64,000 bases of DNA from JAGVPT01 sp964384415 (GCA_964384415.1 CAYLMV010000003.1:16021-80020); one strand, 5' to 3'; shown: positions 32,521-41,984, numbered from the stretch's first letter. Notes: a model not told the origin generated them from the sequence alone. Numbers and translations: made by a program.

Positions 32521-33429
32521 TCAGTGTCCTTCGCCCTTCAACATCTTGAACGCGTGAAGCAGCGTCGGGAAGAGCGCGTCGAGTCCGTCGGTCACCGCGC
32601 CTTTCGATCCGGGAAAACTTACGATAATTGTTTTTCCACGGATTCCGGAGATGCTTCGGGAGAGCATCGCAAGAGGAGTTCGCGCTTGCCCGTACGAACG
32701 CACCGCTTCTGTTACTCCCGGAATTTCCCGCTCGACAATTATCCTAATCGCCTCGGGGGTATGGTCGCGGGGCCCGAAGCCGGTCCCCCCGGTGGTGAGA
32801 ATAAGATCAAGGTGGAGAGAGTCCGCAAAATGAATCAGCCTCTCTTCGATTTGTTTCACGTCGTCGGGGATAACTTCGTACGCTGCCACTTCAATTTTGT
32901 AATCTTGTAATCTTGCAACGATCATCTTCCCCGACACGTCTTCCTTTTTTCCGCCCGCAACAGAATCCGACAGCACAAGGACTGCGGCGCGAAGGTGTTG
33001 TCCGTCCAGCTGTGCGAAATCGGACTTGCCCCCTTTCTTGCTGAGGAGTTTTACTCCGAGGATTTCCATCTCATCGTCAAGCATTTTCATCATGTCGTAC
33101 AACGTCAATGCGGCGACCGACGCCCCCGTGAGCGCCTCCATCTCCACGCCCGTTTTGTAGATTGCCTTCACCTCAACCTTAGTCGTAATCTCATCTTTCC
33201 CGATTTGAAAATCTACTCCGACAAAGTCGACCGGCAGCGGATGGCAATACGGAATAATCTGGCTCGTGTTCTTCGCCGCTTGTATCGCGGCGACCTTCGC
33301 CACCGGGAGAGGATCCCCTTTGGGGATCTTGTTCTCGCGGATGAGTGCGATCGTTGCCGGAGAGACGCGTAAAATAGATTGAGCGACTGCAGTGCGAAGC
33401 GTTGTTATTTTTCGTGAGATGTCACGCAT
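32521..33429 (-). CDS. moaCB: Fused MoaC and MogA/MoaB molybdopterin biosynthesis protein
   Basis: The protein has 302 residues. The N-terminal half is MoaC (cyclic pyranopterin monophosphate synthase accessory), with IIPYCHPLPV near residue 58 and GVEMEALTGAS near 93. The C-terminal half is a MogA/MoaB molybdopterin adenylyltransferase, with TTGGTGFGPRDHTPEA near 214 and a final SFPGSKGAV. The join is near residues 130-145 and no stop interrupts it. MoaC-MoaB fusions are known elsewhere. The two steps are not consecutive in the pathway (MoaC early, MogA late). It begins 24 bases after the M16 gene. Confidence 0.93.
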   Translation of the reverse strand: MRDISRKITTLRTAVAQSILRVSPATIALIRENKIPKGDPLPVAKVAAIQAAKNTSQIIPYCHPLPVDFVGVDFQIGKDEITTKVEVKAIYKTGVEMEALTGASVAALTLYDMMKMLDDEMEILGVKLLSKKGGKSDFAQLDGQHLRAAVLVLSDSVAGGKKEDVSGKMIVARLQDYKIEVAAYEVIPDDVKQIEERLIHFADSLHLDLILTTGGTGFGPRDHTPEAIRIIVEREIPGVTEAVRSYGQARTPLAMLSRSISGIRGKTIIVSFPGSKGAVTDGLDALFPTLLHAFKMLKGEGH

Positions 33430-33453
33430 GTTTGCCTGCGATGGTCTGTTACG

Positions 33454-34746
33454 CTAAAAGACAAAATTCTTGATCTCCAGAGATTCCGGGTTCCCGATAA
33501 TCACAAACTGAAGATTCTTTATGTATTTCTTGCATGCACTCTGGACATCCGCGGGAGTTACTTTTTTCACATCGGCAATGAACTTGCCCGCTTCCTGGTA
33601 TCCGGCACCGGAGAGCTCGTAGCGTGCAAGGACAGCTGCCTGCGAGCGATTAGTTTCATTACGGAGGTAGTAGCTGGTAATAAACGTGTTCACAGTGTTG
33701 CGGAGCTCCTGTAGCGAGACTTCCTGTTCCATCATCTTCCGCAGTTCTCCCGTCATCACTTTCATTGTTGTATCCGGACTGACGGCCGTGACGTAGATGT
33801 ACCCGTAGTTGGAAAAATTCCCGCCGATACCTCCCCCGGGAGCGTATGACAGGCTTCGTTTCGTCCTGACCTCCTCGAACAACCTGTATCGCAGCACGGC
33901 GCCCGCAACAGCCATTGCATAGTATTCATTCGAATTGAGCGAAGGAGAAGGAAAATAGCCTTGTATGTAATTCGTCGGCAGCTCGCGGTGAACGATTTTT
34001 ACGGAAGGTTCACTGTGTTGCACCGCCGGGAGAACCTCTGCGGAATATACACCTGGGGCGAGCGAGCCGAACGAGCCAGTCACCAATGTTTCGACTTCCT
34101 CTCGAGTGACATTGCCCACGACAATCAGAAGAAGCTGGGCCGATGTCGTCCGTTTTGCAAGGTATCCCTTCAACTGTTCCGGGGTGAACGAGGCAACTGT
34201 CTGCTCCTCTCCGTTGACGTTTGTTTCATAGGGATGGTTCGTGTAGAATGCCCTTCTTCCGAGGTCGCTGAGGTATGCATCCGGGTTGTCCCTCATTTGT
34301 CTTATCTGAGATAGCATTTGCTGCCGTTCAAGTTCGACATCCTCTTTCCCCATCGCCGGATGGAGAATGACGTCAGCGAACACGTCCCACGACCTGTCAA
34401 AGTGTTGTTTGACACACTGCAGGTCGACCGTCGAAAAATCCAGGGAGACGGAAGTCGTGATCGTAGTGTTCATCTGTTCCAGGGTGGCATTTAGCTTGTC
34501 CTTCGGGTAGCGTTCGCTCGCTTTAACGGCAACGGCGAGAGCAAGTTTTTCAATGCCGGCCTCATCGCTCGTCAGGACCGCTGCGCCGCCCCGGTAGCAC
34601 ATGCTTGCGGCGACAATTTCAGTCGACGTGTTCTGCTGGACGATGACTTTGAGGCCGTTCACAACGAACGATTGAGGATCGGATGCCGTCAGGATGGCCG
34701 GCAGGCCGATGACAAAGGCAAAGAGAATACATATTCTGAATTTCAT
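33454..34746 (-). CDS. M16-family peptidase, non-catalytic partner
   Basis: The protein has 430 residues with a signal peptide (MKFRICILFAFVIGLPAILTAS). The two-domain M16 fold is visible (VNGLKVIVQQN near the start; LLLIVVGNV in the middle), but the zinc motif HxxEH is missing: the matching place reads GIEKLALAV. YAPGGGIGGNFSNYGY is the arginine/tyrosine substrate-binding region typical of inactive partner chains. AAGGAGA precedes the start. It lies 30 bases downstream of a catalytic M16 gene, so the two probably form a heterodimer in the periplasm or outer membrane. Confidence 0.88.
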   Translation of the reverse strand: MKFRICILFAFVIGLPAILTASDPQSFVVNGLKVIVQQNTSTEIVAASMCYRGGAAVLTSDEAGIEKLALAVAVKASERYPKDKLNATLEQMNTTITTSVSLDFSTVDLQCVKQHFDRSWDVFADVILHPAMGKEDVELERQQMLSQIRQMRDNPDAYLSDLGRRAFYTNHPYETNVNGEEQTVASFTPEQLKGYLAKRTTSAQLLLIVVGNVTREEVETLVTGSFGSLAPGVYSAEVLPAVQHSEPSVKIVHRELPTNYIQGYFPSPSLNSNEYYAMAVAGAVLRYRLFEEVRTKRSLSYAPGGGIGGNFSNYGYIYVTAVSPDTTMKVMTGELRKMMEQEVSLQELRNTVNTFITSYYLRNETNRSQAAVLARYELSGAGYQEAGKFIADVKKVTPADVQSACKKYIKNLQFVIIGNPESLEIKNFVF

Positions 34747-34776
34747 GACAAGTCTCCTTCTCTGGATTTTCGCTGA

Positions 34777-36111
34777 TTACAAACCTAGCTGCGTGCGCAT
34801 CGCGGGAGATGCAAGAATCCCCATCACATACGGTTTGTCGGTGATGTAGGTTGTGAGATACCGCTTGATGTCGTCCCGCGACACTTTCTTGAGATTGTCA
34901 ACATAGGTGAGGTAATAGTCCAGCCCTGCCACCGCCCACCAATAGCCGACGGTATGGGCATACTCCGACGCTTGTTCGCGTCCGTACTGTTCGCCGATGG
35001 CGAGAATCGTTTTGGCATTCTCGAGCTGGACGTCTGTGAAATACCCGGCTGACGTCATCTTGCCGAGTTCCTCGAAGATCGCTTTCCTGCACGCTTCATA
35101 TTTTTCGGGCGACGTTTGCGCAAACAACGAGATCGGTCCGGTATGGTTGAGCGTATTGTATCCGAGGTTCACGCTGTATGCCAGGCCGCTTTCAACGAGA
35201 GCCTTATAAAAGACGGAGGTCTGCTGGCCGAGAATGAACGAGAACACATCTGCGGCATAGGTCGCTCGCGGGTCCCTGGATACACTCGGCCCCTGCCACT
35301 CAATCTCTATCGTCACGACGTTGACCGGCTTTTCGACAACGACAGTCTCAGTGTTCCGAATAGGAGGATGTTCGGGAATGATCAGGGTCTTGAAAGGGTC
35401 GGGTCCTTTCTTCCACGAACCAAAGTACTTCTGGGCAAGCTCAAATCCCTCATTCTCTGTGATGTCTCCCGCCAGGATCAGCGCGGAATTATTGGGGAGA
35501 TAAAAACGATGTTGGATGGTATGCATTTTTTCCGGGGTCGCGGAGATAATCATCTTCCGGTCTCCGAGGACGAACTTGTAGCTGAAGTATTTCCACCAAA
35601 CTTTCTCCTCCACTGCGCGATAGAGATGAAAGGAGGGATTTGCCTCGTTGCGGTCGTACTCGCCGAGGACGACCGGCCTCTCCTTCACCAGTTCCTCCTC
35701 TTTAAAAAGCGGTCCGGTGATCGCATCATACATAAACTGCATCCCCGGCTCAAGGCTGTCCCTTCCGAGGGTGATGAAGTAGTTTACCCGTTCCTGACTC
35801 GTTGTGCCGTTCCAGGTGGCGCCGAGTTCACGAAGCCTTTCCAGGTAACGTTCCTGATTCGGGATAGCCGCGTTGGCCTTGAAGAACATATGCTCGTAGA
35901 GATGCGACAGACCGTTGTATTCCGGCGATTCCGTGTAGGATCCGTTCTTCACGTCAAGCTCGATGGTCACGAGGGGAACCGCAGGATTTTGGACGACGAT
36001 CACATCCAGTCCGTTTTTCAGCGTTCTTTCGTAAATCTCATATTTTTGCGAAAAGGCCTGAAGGGAGAAGAGGATGAACGCCGTCATCCCAAAGAGAATT
36101 CGTTTTCGCAT
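34777..36111 (-). CDS. M16-family zinc peptidase, catalytic chain
   Basis: The protein has 444 residues. The zinc motif HLYEHMFF (HxxEH) lies near residue 70, with the distal glutamate in the ELVKERPVVLGEYDRNE region. It has a signal peptide (MRKRILFGMTAFILFSLQAFSQ). The ATG at 36111 has GGAGG at good distance and is preferred over the ATG 12 bases earlier. The following gene encodes a partner without the zinc motif. These pairs degrade peptides that enter or remain in the periplasm; the true substrate is unknown. Confidence 0.92.
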   Translation of the reverse strand: MRKRILFGMTAFILFSLQAFSQKYEIYERTLKNGLDVIVVQNPAVPLVTIELDVKNGSYTESPEYNGLSHLYEHMFFKANAAIPNQERYLERLRELGATWNGTTSQERVNYFITLGRDSLEPGMQFMYDAITGPLFKEEELVKERPVVLGEYDRNEANPSFHLYRAVEEKVWWKYFSYKFVLGDRKMIISATPEKMHTIQHRFYLPNNSALILAGDITENEGFELAQKYFGSWKKGPDPFKTLIIPEHPPIRNTETVVVEKPVNVVTIEIEWQGPSVSRDPRATYAADVFSFILGQQTSVFYKALVESGLAYSVNLGYNTLNHTGPISLFAQTSPEKYEACRKAIFEELGKMTSAGYFTDVQLENAKTILAIGEQYGREQASEYAHTVGYWWAVAGLDYYLTYVDNLKKVSRDDIKRYLTTYITDKPYVMGILASPAMRTQLGL

Positions 36112-36455
36112 GCCGACCTCCACTGTTTGATGGTAAACTCGATGATGCTAATTGTCCCGATCCGAACGATCATTTCCAAATCCGTCGAACATCTCAGCGG
36201 CAACCACGAAGAGAATAGCGACAACTTTTTTGTACTGCGGGGGATGATTCAGAAAGATAGGGAACGACAGGGAGAGATACAACCAGAAGTCCCCGCCACC
36301 GTGTGTTTAGTTTGACAACGCGGGTTCTCTGCACGACCGTCATGCCGACGTCGCAAGGTGATCCCTTCGGCAACTCAGGACGACGACGGTGGACAGCAGC
36401 GACGCAGTCAAACTGTCACACCGCCAACCAAGGCGGTTTCGGACTAATGCCCTTC
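36112..36455. other. Gene-free stretch with small hairpin
   Basis: This 344-base gap between the M16 pair and the YbaK gene contains ACCGCC-aaccaa-GGCGGT at 36420-36437, which could end the YbaK transcript but lacks a U-run. A stretch near 36338-36380 (GTCATGCCGACG...) resembles decayed interspersed repeats with GTCATCCCGA seen at 52570-52735. Confidence 0.45.
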
Positions 36456-36926
36456 CTACGAGGCTTGCGAAAATTCAAGCAGGGTCGGCCGGGCAACGAG
36501 CAAATAATCTTCCGTCGACATCACGATCGAATCGGTCAAGGAACCGGCGTTAAAGGCGATGATTTCATTGCGAACGATGGAGCTGTCAACGTAGAGGTCA
36601 ATGTCGAGGATCGGTTTCCCGAACGGGGGCACGGAACCGGGGACGAGTCCGGTCACAGCTGATAATTCTTCGGCCGAAGCGAAACGGAGCTTCTTCGCGC
36701 CGAAATGATTCTTTATCTTCTGCGAATCGATCCGCAGCGCTGCACTGAGGACAAAGAGTTTGTAGTCCCCGTCGATCTTCATCACAATAGCTTTTCCCCC
36801 GACGGAAATATCCTCGCCCCGGGCCTTTGCCGACGCCTCGGAGGTCGTAGTCGCTTCATGCTGAACAGTGCGAAACGAGACACCGCCGGCGCGCAGAAAC
36901 TGAATGATTTTTTCGAGGGAAGTCAT
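36456..36926 (-). CDS. YbaK/ProX-type aminoacyl-tRNA deacylase
   Basis: The protein has 156 residues. It shows the YbaK fold: QHEATTTSEAS near residue 22, the conserved lysine in GGKAIVMKI, and GLVPGSVPPFG followed by DLYVDSSI. Such proteins hydrolyse wrongly charged tRNAs, usually Cys- or Ala-tRNAPro. The start at MTSLEK is the best fit to the family, though no clear ribosome-binding site is seen. It follows the Lrp-RAM gene by 40 bases. Confidence 0.85.
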   Translation of the reverse strand: MTSLEKIIQFLRAGGVSFRTVQHEATTTSEASAKARGEDISVGGKAIVMKIDGDYKLFVLSAALRIDSQKIKNHFGAKKLRFASAEELSAVTGLVPGSVPPFGKPILDIDLYVDSSIVRNEIIAFNAGSLTDSIVMSTEDYLLVARPTLLEFSQAS

Positions 36927-36966
36927 GCGCAGATGAAGAGGCCCGTGAACACGAATACAGACCGCA

Positions 36967-37248
36967 TCACTTCTCCATCCCGATCGAAAACATTCGTTCG
37001 AGGTCGTGTTTGGAATAGACCCGGAACGCAATCAGGGTTTCAGACTTTTCTATGCCGTCCACCTGCCGTATATGGTCCGTCACGAGCTCGGCGAGCCGGT
37101 CGTTGTCTTTTACCCGGATGATCACCACGAGGTCGTAACGCCCCGCCACGGAATGGACTTCTGTGATGCCGTCGATATCGGCGAGCTTCTCCGCCACGGG
37201 GTTTATTTTGTCGCGGGCGACTGTTAACAAGACGATTGCAGTAACCAT
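36967..37248 (-). CDS. Stand-alone Lrp/AsnC ligand-binding (RAM) domain protein
   Basis: The protein has 93 residues. The sequence MVTAIVLLTVARDKINPVAEKLADIDGITEV with VAGRYDLVVIIRV is the Lrp/AsnC C-terminal domain that binds amino acids and makes multimers. The DNA-binding helix-turn-helix half is missing, and the ATG at 37248 with GAGGAGAAGG upstream shows that the short form is genuine. Single-domain RAM proteins may sense amino acids or modulate full-length Lrp. It lies between GNAT and YbaK genes with short gaps. Confidence 0.85.
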   Translation of the reverse strand: MVTAIVLLTVARDKINPVAEKLADIDGITEVHSVAGRYDLVVIIRVKDNDRLAELVTDHIRQVDGIEKSETLIAFRVYSKHDLERMFSIGMEK

Positions 37249-37258
37249 GCCTTCTCCT

Positions 37259-37708
37259 CTATTTTCTTTTATAGACCTCTGAGTCGTGAATTTCCATGTA
37301 GCGTGAGGGATTTCTGGATGCATCGAAACCGAATTTTCGATACAAAGCGTGTGCGTCCCGCGTGAGAAGAGTAAAACGACGCAATCCCTGCAGATCCGGA
37401 TGCTTCATCACGCACGACATGAGCCACGTGCCCAGGCCCTTGCCGCGGTATGACTCCAGAACGTAGACATCGCAAAGATACGCATAGGTTGCATAGTCGG
37501 AAATTACCCGTGCAAATCCAATCTGCTTTCCGGAACCGAAGAGACCGAAACATAACGAGTTCTTCATCGCCCGATCAACAGTGCCACGGGGGATCCCCTC
37601 CGACCAATAGCAATGAGTGAGGAAGTCGTGAATCGCCGCCGGATCCATCTTTGACGGGTCGGCCGAAACGGTGAATTGATCGCGATGATATTCAGGATAC
37701 GTTGTCAT
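37259..37708 (-). CDS. GNAT-family N-acetyltransferase
   Basis: The protein has 149 residues. The acetyl-CoA pyrophosphate loop YRGKGLGTWLM lies near residue 90, preceded by the strand AYLCDVYVLE and followed by FTLLTRDAHALYRKFGF, the usual C-terminal signature. The acceptor substrate is not predictable. It starts a small same-strand run with the RAM and YbaK proteins (10 and 40 base gaps). Confidence 0.88.
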   Translation of the reverse strand: MTTYPEYHRDQFTVSADPSKMDPAAIHDFLTHCYWSEGIPRGTVDRAMKNSLCFGLFGSGKQIGFARVISDYATYAYLCDVYVLESYRGKGLGTWLMSCVMKHPDLQGLRRFTLLTRDAHALYRKFGFDASRNPSRYMEIHDSEVYKRK

Positions 37709-37815
37709 AGTGAAAAATGATTGTGCGGTAAGAATTGCCTTCGAAAAGAAACAAATGTTCGCGCAAACGCGAACTGTAAACGCATCAATCCCTCATCCCC
37801 CCCTCCCTCTTCCCT

Positions 37816-38481
37816 TCAAGCCGGCTTGTAGAGACCGGCCTTGTTGGCCCCAATCAGTCCCGCCTCATAGGTCCTTTGATCCACCGGAGAAAGCGAACGC
37901 GCCATGGCCGGCGTGATGATCTTAGTAATTCGGATTTCGCTCAGCTTATCTCCGATCGCCTCCAACGCCTCGTCTGAAAAAGGCCAGTCGAGAGAATCGA
38001 AGGAGGTCAGATTAAGAGGACGCGTGTATTGTCTCAGCGTCTTCTCGCGCGCGACATTATAGTATGATTCAAAATAAGACATCACCAATTCACGAAGCGA
38101 TGCGTAGACCGGCTCGCGATATCGCAGTCCGACAAAATTTGACTTTGCGATTGAGCCAAATCTTCCGTTCATCTTGAAGATGGCCAGAACATGATCGTCA
38201 TCCCGGACACCATCCATATCAATGATGAGCGGAGGAAAACCGAGCCGCCGAAGCGCCATGGCGGCGAACACCGCGCCGTCGTAGCAATGGGCGATGCGGT
38301 CCGAGAGCACGGTGCGCGGAGAACGGTAGCGGGAGTCGGAGCTGTATTTTAGAGAATCGAGGAATCTTTGAATCTTTACCGTGGATCCCAACCGGTCAAG
38401 CACTCGCAACTCGGCAGAAGACCAACCTCTGGATCCGGATTGAAGTTCAGACCGCTGTTGAGATTTCTTCACAGATGCCAC
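37816..38481 (-). CDS. Transglutaminase-like fold protein, unknown substrate
   Basis: The protein has 221 residues with a GTG start. The region around residue 65-105 has Cys in AHCYDGAVFAAMAL, then His in DDHVLAIFK, which matches the Cys-His order of the transglutaminase-like superfamily, with an Asn or Asp following in SNFVGL. No signal peptide is present. The rest of the chain has a long helical region with SYFESYYN. The assignment rests on motif spacing only and is moderate. Confidence 0.55.
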   Translation of the reverse strand: MASVKKSQQRSELQSGSRGWSSAELRVLDRLGSTVKIQRFLDSLKYSSDSRYRSPRTVLSDRIAHCYDGAVFAAMALRRLGFPPLIIDMDGVRDDDHVLAIFKMNGRFGSIAKSNFVGLRYREPVYASLRELVMSYFESYYNVAREKTLRQYTRPLNLTSFDSLDWPFSDEALEAIGDKLSEIRITKIITPAMARSLSPVDQRTYEAGLIGANKAGLYKPA

Positions 38482-38521
38482 GTGCCGCCGCGCTCCTGCA
38501 ATAATGTGAGGTTGAAGTTCT

Positions 38522-38962
38522 TCAATCGAAGATCTGCTTGAGATGGTGTTTCAGATGACGCACATAATCCTGAACGAGAAACTCCAGCGTCACCGGCTCA
38601 TGCTCATCGATAAATATGTGATTGCGGAGGACCGCCTCGGGGAGGACGGAAACCATATGGAGAAGGTGAAGGTTGTAAGACTTCCATAGCTGAACCAGAT
38701 CGGACCATGGTTCATTCTGGTACTGCTGGGTTTTCACCCAGGATTCTTGCTCATATCCGGGGAGTTTCAGTTCAGCGCTTAACTGCGCCCGGACAAATCG
38801 CTGGTGATTGTTGGCGGCAGAATCGATGAGATGACCGAGAATTTCTTTCTTCGACCACTTTCCCGCAGCCCCGCGATCGGCGCTCTCCTTCTCCGATAAC
38901 GCGTCAAGCGCTTTCGATGTTGCGGCGATGACCTGTTTAAATTCTTCGGCAACCTTCTTCAT
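38522..38962 (-). CDS. DinB-like protein
   Basis: The protein has 146 residues from the ATG at 38962, which has AAGGAAAC upstream. It contains the four-helix DinB/YfiT pattern: KWSKKEILGHLIDSAANNHQRF near residue 35-60 and YVRHLKHHLKQIF at the end, with histidines placed to bind a metal. The frame remains open upstream and would add a 46-residue hydrophobic lead; see findings. DinB-like proteins are thiol transferases or of unknown role. Confidence 0.8.
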   Translation of the reverse strand: MKKVAEEFKQVIAATSKALDALSEKESADRGAAGKWSKKEILGHLIDSAANNHQRFVRAQLSAELKLPGYEQESWVKTQQYQNEPWSDLVQLWKSYNLHLLHMVSVLPEAVLRNHIFIDEHEPVTLEFLVQDYVRHLKHHLKQIFD

Positions 38963-39342
38963 TTTTCTGTTTCCTTTCCAGGGAGTTGTGCGAAGCCATC
39001 CGGCCATCGCTGCCATCAGCCACAGGCTTCCGAGCAGCGCCAGAACAAGCGCGATCATGTCGAGGACGTTTGAGGTAGTCCCGCCGAAAAAATAGATCAA
39101 TATCGTACCGCCTCCCCGCTACAGCGGACAAAAATCAAGTCGTCTCCCGAAAATCCCTCGTACGGTCTTTTTGAGAAGCCCCGCTTAAGACGACGTAGAC
39201 CCGCGACGAAGATACCAGAAAGCTGAATGCTTCGCTGCCCTCAGCATAAGAATCAATTGTGTGTGGTGCGCGGAACTGAATATTGAGCTACATCCAGTTT
39301 TAACGGTGATCAAAAGCGAGTCTCCTCTTGCCTGGTTACCGA

Positions 39343-41412
39343 TCACTTTTCAAATGCCTGGTTGCGAATCATCTTTAGCATGTCGTAGGGCGCGGGATCG
39401 CCGCCAAGGTATTTATGGAACCAATCGAGATGCGCGTTATAGTAGACCGGCATCGACTTCACGGCGCTCGGCCAATGCCCGTCGTTCGGGAAAACGATCA
39501 GCCGCGACGGAACGTTCATTTGCTGCAGGTCCGTAAAGAACTCGAGACTCTGGGTGTACGGAACACGGAAGTCCTTTTCGCCCGTGATCACGAGACACGG
39601 CGTCTTGAAATTCTTCACGAACAAATTAGGAGACCATCTACTATAGAGACTTGATTCCGATGGCCGGCCGCCGAGGTCCCACTGCGGGAACCACAATTCC
39701 TCCGTCGAGCCGTGCATTGCCGTGAGGTCGTACACTCCCATCATACAGGCTATCGCCTTGAACCGTGATGTATGCCCTTCGAACCACATCATCATGTAAC
39801 CCCCAAAAGACCAGCCCATCGCGCCGACCCGGGCGCTGTCGACATATGGCAGTTTTTCAAGAGAGTCGGTGACCGCCATCAGATCTTCGTATACTTTGCC
39901 TCCCCAATCCTTCGAAATCTCCGCTGTGAATTCCTGGCCGTAGCCGGTCGATCCATGGGGGTTCGGGAATGCAACGATGTAGCCGCAGCCCGGATACATC
40001 TGCCAGTCTCCCCGGAACGCGTCAGCCCATTGGGACTGCGGGCCGCCGTGAACGTTGAGAATGAGAGGATATTTCTTTGATGGATCGAACCCGTGCGGCT
40101 TAACGATAAAAGTATGAATCTTCTTCCCGGTGGGAGAAGAAATCCACATCTCTTCCGCAGGCCGGATGTCGACGGCATCTTCTACGGGTTTGTTAAAATA
40201 CGTCAGGCGCTGAGGATTTTTCCCCGTCGTCGAAACGCGCCAGAGTTCGGTCGGACTTCCAACCGAGCGCTCGACAAACGCTGCAAATTTTCCGTCGGGC
40301 GAAATATCGGTACCGTCGATCTTCTTCATGTCGAACACCGGCGAGCATCGCCGCGTTTTGATGTCGACTTTATAGATGGGAGTATGCCCCAGGACGTCTC
40401 CCGTAAAATAGATGCTCTTCGAATCGGGCGCCCAGACGAAGTCGTTCACCCAATTGTCAAACTCCTGCGTCAGCACTGTCTTCTCACCGGTAGTCCGGTC
40501 GAACAGCGCGATGCGGAAACAGTCGGACTCGTAGGCCGGTATCGACTGCATTCTGTACGCGATGAACTTGCCGTCGGGAGAATAACAGGGATCGCCGTCG
40601 TATGCTTTGTTTGCCTGCGTAATATCTTTCGGTTCACCGCCGGCAGTCGGCACAACAAAGAGATCCGCGTTGGTCGATTCGGCTTCGTTCGCATCATGGT
40701 TCGATGCATAGCAAAGTTCCTTGCCGTCCGGCGAGAGAGCAAATCCGCCGCCTCCCAGGGAGAAAACAGGCGCGTCGAAATCGCCGGGAGAGAGATCTGT
40801 GTATTTTTTGGTCTCGACGTCGAAGATCAGAATGTGTGACCTTCTTCCATCTTTCCACGATGTCCAATGGCGATACAAAAGCCGGTCGGCCATATGCGCA
40901 TGGATCGGCCCGTCGCTCACGCCGTTATCGTTCTTTTTGTTGCAGTCATTATCGGCTCCGCATTCGGGAAAAACATCGCTCGTAAAGACGATGTGCTTGC
41001 CGTCGACAGTCCACACTGCATCCGAGACGCCGGCGGCAAAGTGGGTCAGCTGCACAGCCTCTCCGGAGTCGGCCGGGATCGACCACGCCTGGCTCCCTTC
41101 TTTTTGCGTGGAGAGATAGCGAAGCGTCTTTCCATCGGGCGACCAGCATGGATGGCCGCAACTAACGGAGTCGCTCGTGAGCCGGCGCAGGTTCCCGCCG
41201 TCAGCGTCGATGATGCATACCTGGCCCCTCGATTTCCCCTCGGCGAGAGAGGAGCTCGTCACCGAGAAGGCGATTCTCTTTCCGTCGGGCGAGATTTTCG
41301 GATCGGCAACGCTCTTGATCTTATAGAAATCTTCGATCGCAAAAGGTTTCTTCTGCGCGAAGCCGCTGCAGACCATGAATAGGGTGAAGAGGATGAAGGA
41401 TACTTTTTTCAT
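39343..41412 (-). CDS. S9-family prolyl oligopeptidase-type peptidase, secreted
   Basis: The 689 residues start at the ATG at 41412, giving a signal peptide (MKKVSFILFTLFMVCSGFAQ). The N-terminal two thirds form a beta-propeller with repeated ISPDGKRIAF and YSPDGKFIAY blades. The C-terminal alpha/beta hydrolase has the serine in GWSFGGYMM (Ser535), Asp614 in KDFRVP and His646 in NDGHWP. The design is that of dipeptidyl peptidase IV/acylaminoacyl peptidases. It probably digests peptides in the periplasm, along with the M16 pair. A cluster of cysteines in the propeller (ECGADNDC) is unusual. Confidence 0.93.
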   Translation of the reverse strand: MKKVSFILFTLFMVCSGFAQKKPFAIEDFYKIKSVADPKISPDGKRIAFSVTSSSLAEGKSRGQVCIIDADGGNLRRLTSDSVSCGHPCWSPDGKTLRYLSTQKEGSQAWSIPADSGEAVQLTHFAAGVSDAVWTVDGKHIVFTSDVFPECGADNDCNKKNDNGVSDGPIHAHMADRLLYRHWTSWKDGRRSHILIFDVETKKYTDLSPGDFDAPVFSLGGGGFALSPDGKELCYASNHDANEAESTNADLFVVPTAGGEPKDITQANKAYDGDPCYSPDGKFIAYRMQSIPAYESDCFRIALFDRTTGEKTVLTQEFDNWVNDFVWAPDSKSIYFTGDVLGHTPIYKVDIKTRRCSPVFDMKKIDGTDISPDGKFAAFVERSVGSPTELWRVSTTGKNPQRLTYFNKPVEDAVDIRPAEEMWISSPTGKKIHTFIVKPHGFDPSKKYPLILNVHGGPQSQWADAFRGDWQMYPGCGYIVAFPNPHGSTGYGQEFTAEISKDWGGKVYEDLMAVTDSLEKLPYVDSARVGAMGWSFGGYMMMWFEGHTSRFKAIACMMGVYDLTAMHGSTEELWFPQWDLGGRPSESSLYSRWSPNLFVKNFKTPCLVITGEKDFRVPYTQSLEFFTDLQQMNVPSRLIVFPNDGHWPSAVKSMPVYYNAHLDWFHKYLGGDPAPYDMLKMIRNQAFEK

Positions 41413-41514
41413 CGTTGTGCTTTCTCGTTTGGTGGTCTGGCCGCCGGTGAGGATATGCATCGTGAGTCGTTCGGGGTTGCGATAGCGCCGGCGAGATGGG
41501 GAGTCGGGAAACCT

Positions 41515-41874
41515 TTACTTTTTCGTGACGCTTTCGATCGCACTAATCAGCTGCTGGGTGGAAAAACCCTTGTCGAGATAGGTAATGTTCGCTTCGGACT
41601 GCCACGCACCGGCAGCCTGCGCTGCGCCGGTCATCATAATAACGGGGATTCTCGCCGTGAGAGGTTCCGCCATGAGTTCTTCGACCATCATGAAGCCGTT
41701 CATGTTGTCCATGTTGACGTCGCTGAGGATGACATCGGGCCGGTATTTGGCCGCAGAATCGAGTCCCACCATTCCATCCTCCGCTTCGAGCGTGTTGTAT
41801 CCCCGTACTTTCAACGAAGCGGCGAGGGCTTTTCGAAAAGCTGGTTCATCATCGACGATAAGAACGGTTTTCAT
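41515..41874 (-). CDS. Single-domain response regulator
   Basis: The protein has 119 residues. It is a clean receiver domain: LIVDDEPAF acidic pair, phosphoacceptor Asp in VILSDVNMD, Thr in MMTGAA and Lys in YLDKGF, where the usual Pro after Lys is Gly. There is no output domain. It lies upstream of the S9 peptidase gene without a kinase nearby. Confidence 0.9.
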   Translation of the reverse strand: MKTVLIVDDEPAFRKALAASLKVRGYNTLEAEDGMVGLDSAAKYRPDVILSDVNMDNMNGFMMVEELMAEPLTARIPVIMMTGAAQAAGAWQSEANITYLDKGFSTQQLISAIESVTKK

Positions 41875-41984
41875 TCAACATCTCCTGTAAATTGATTGTC
41901 GAAAGTAACAAAAGCAATGGAGAAAATCAATAAAGCGAGCGAGAAACGCGTCAAAAGCCAGTCAACACGCGAGCATCAAATGAA

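Noticed and set aside
35116..36315. A 399-residue open frame on the plus strand
   Set aside because: It is antisense to the catalytic M16 gene with its HxxEH motif. No ribosome-binding site or domain is seen.
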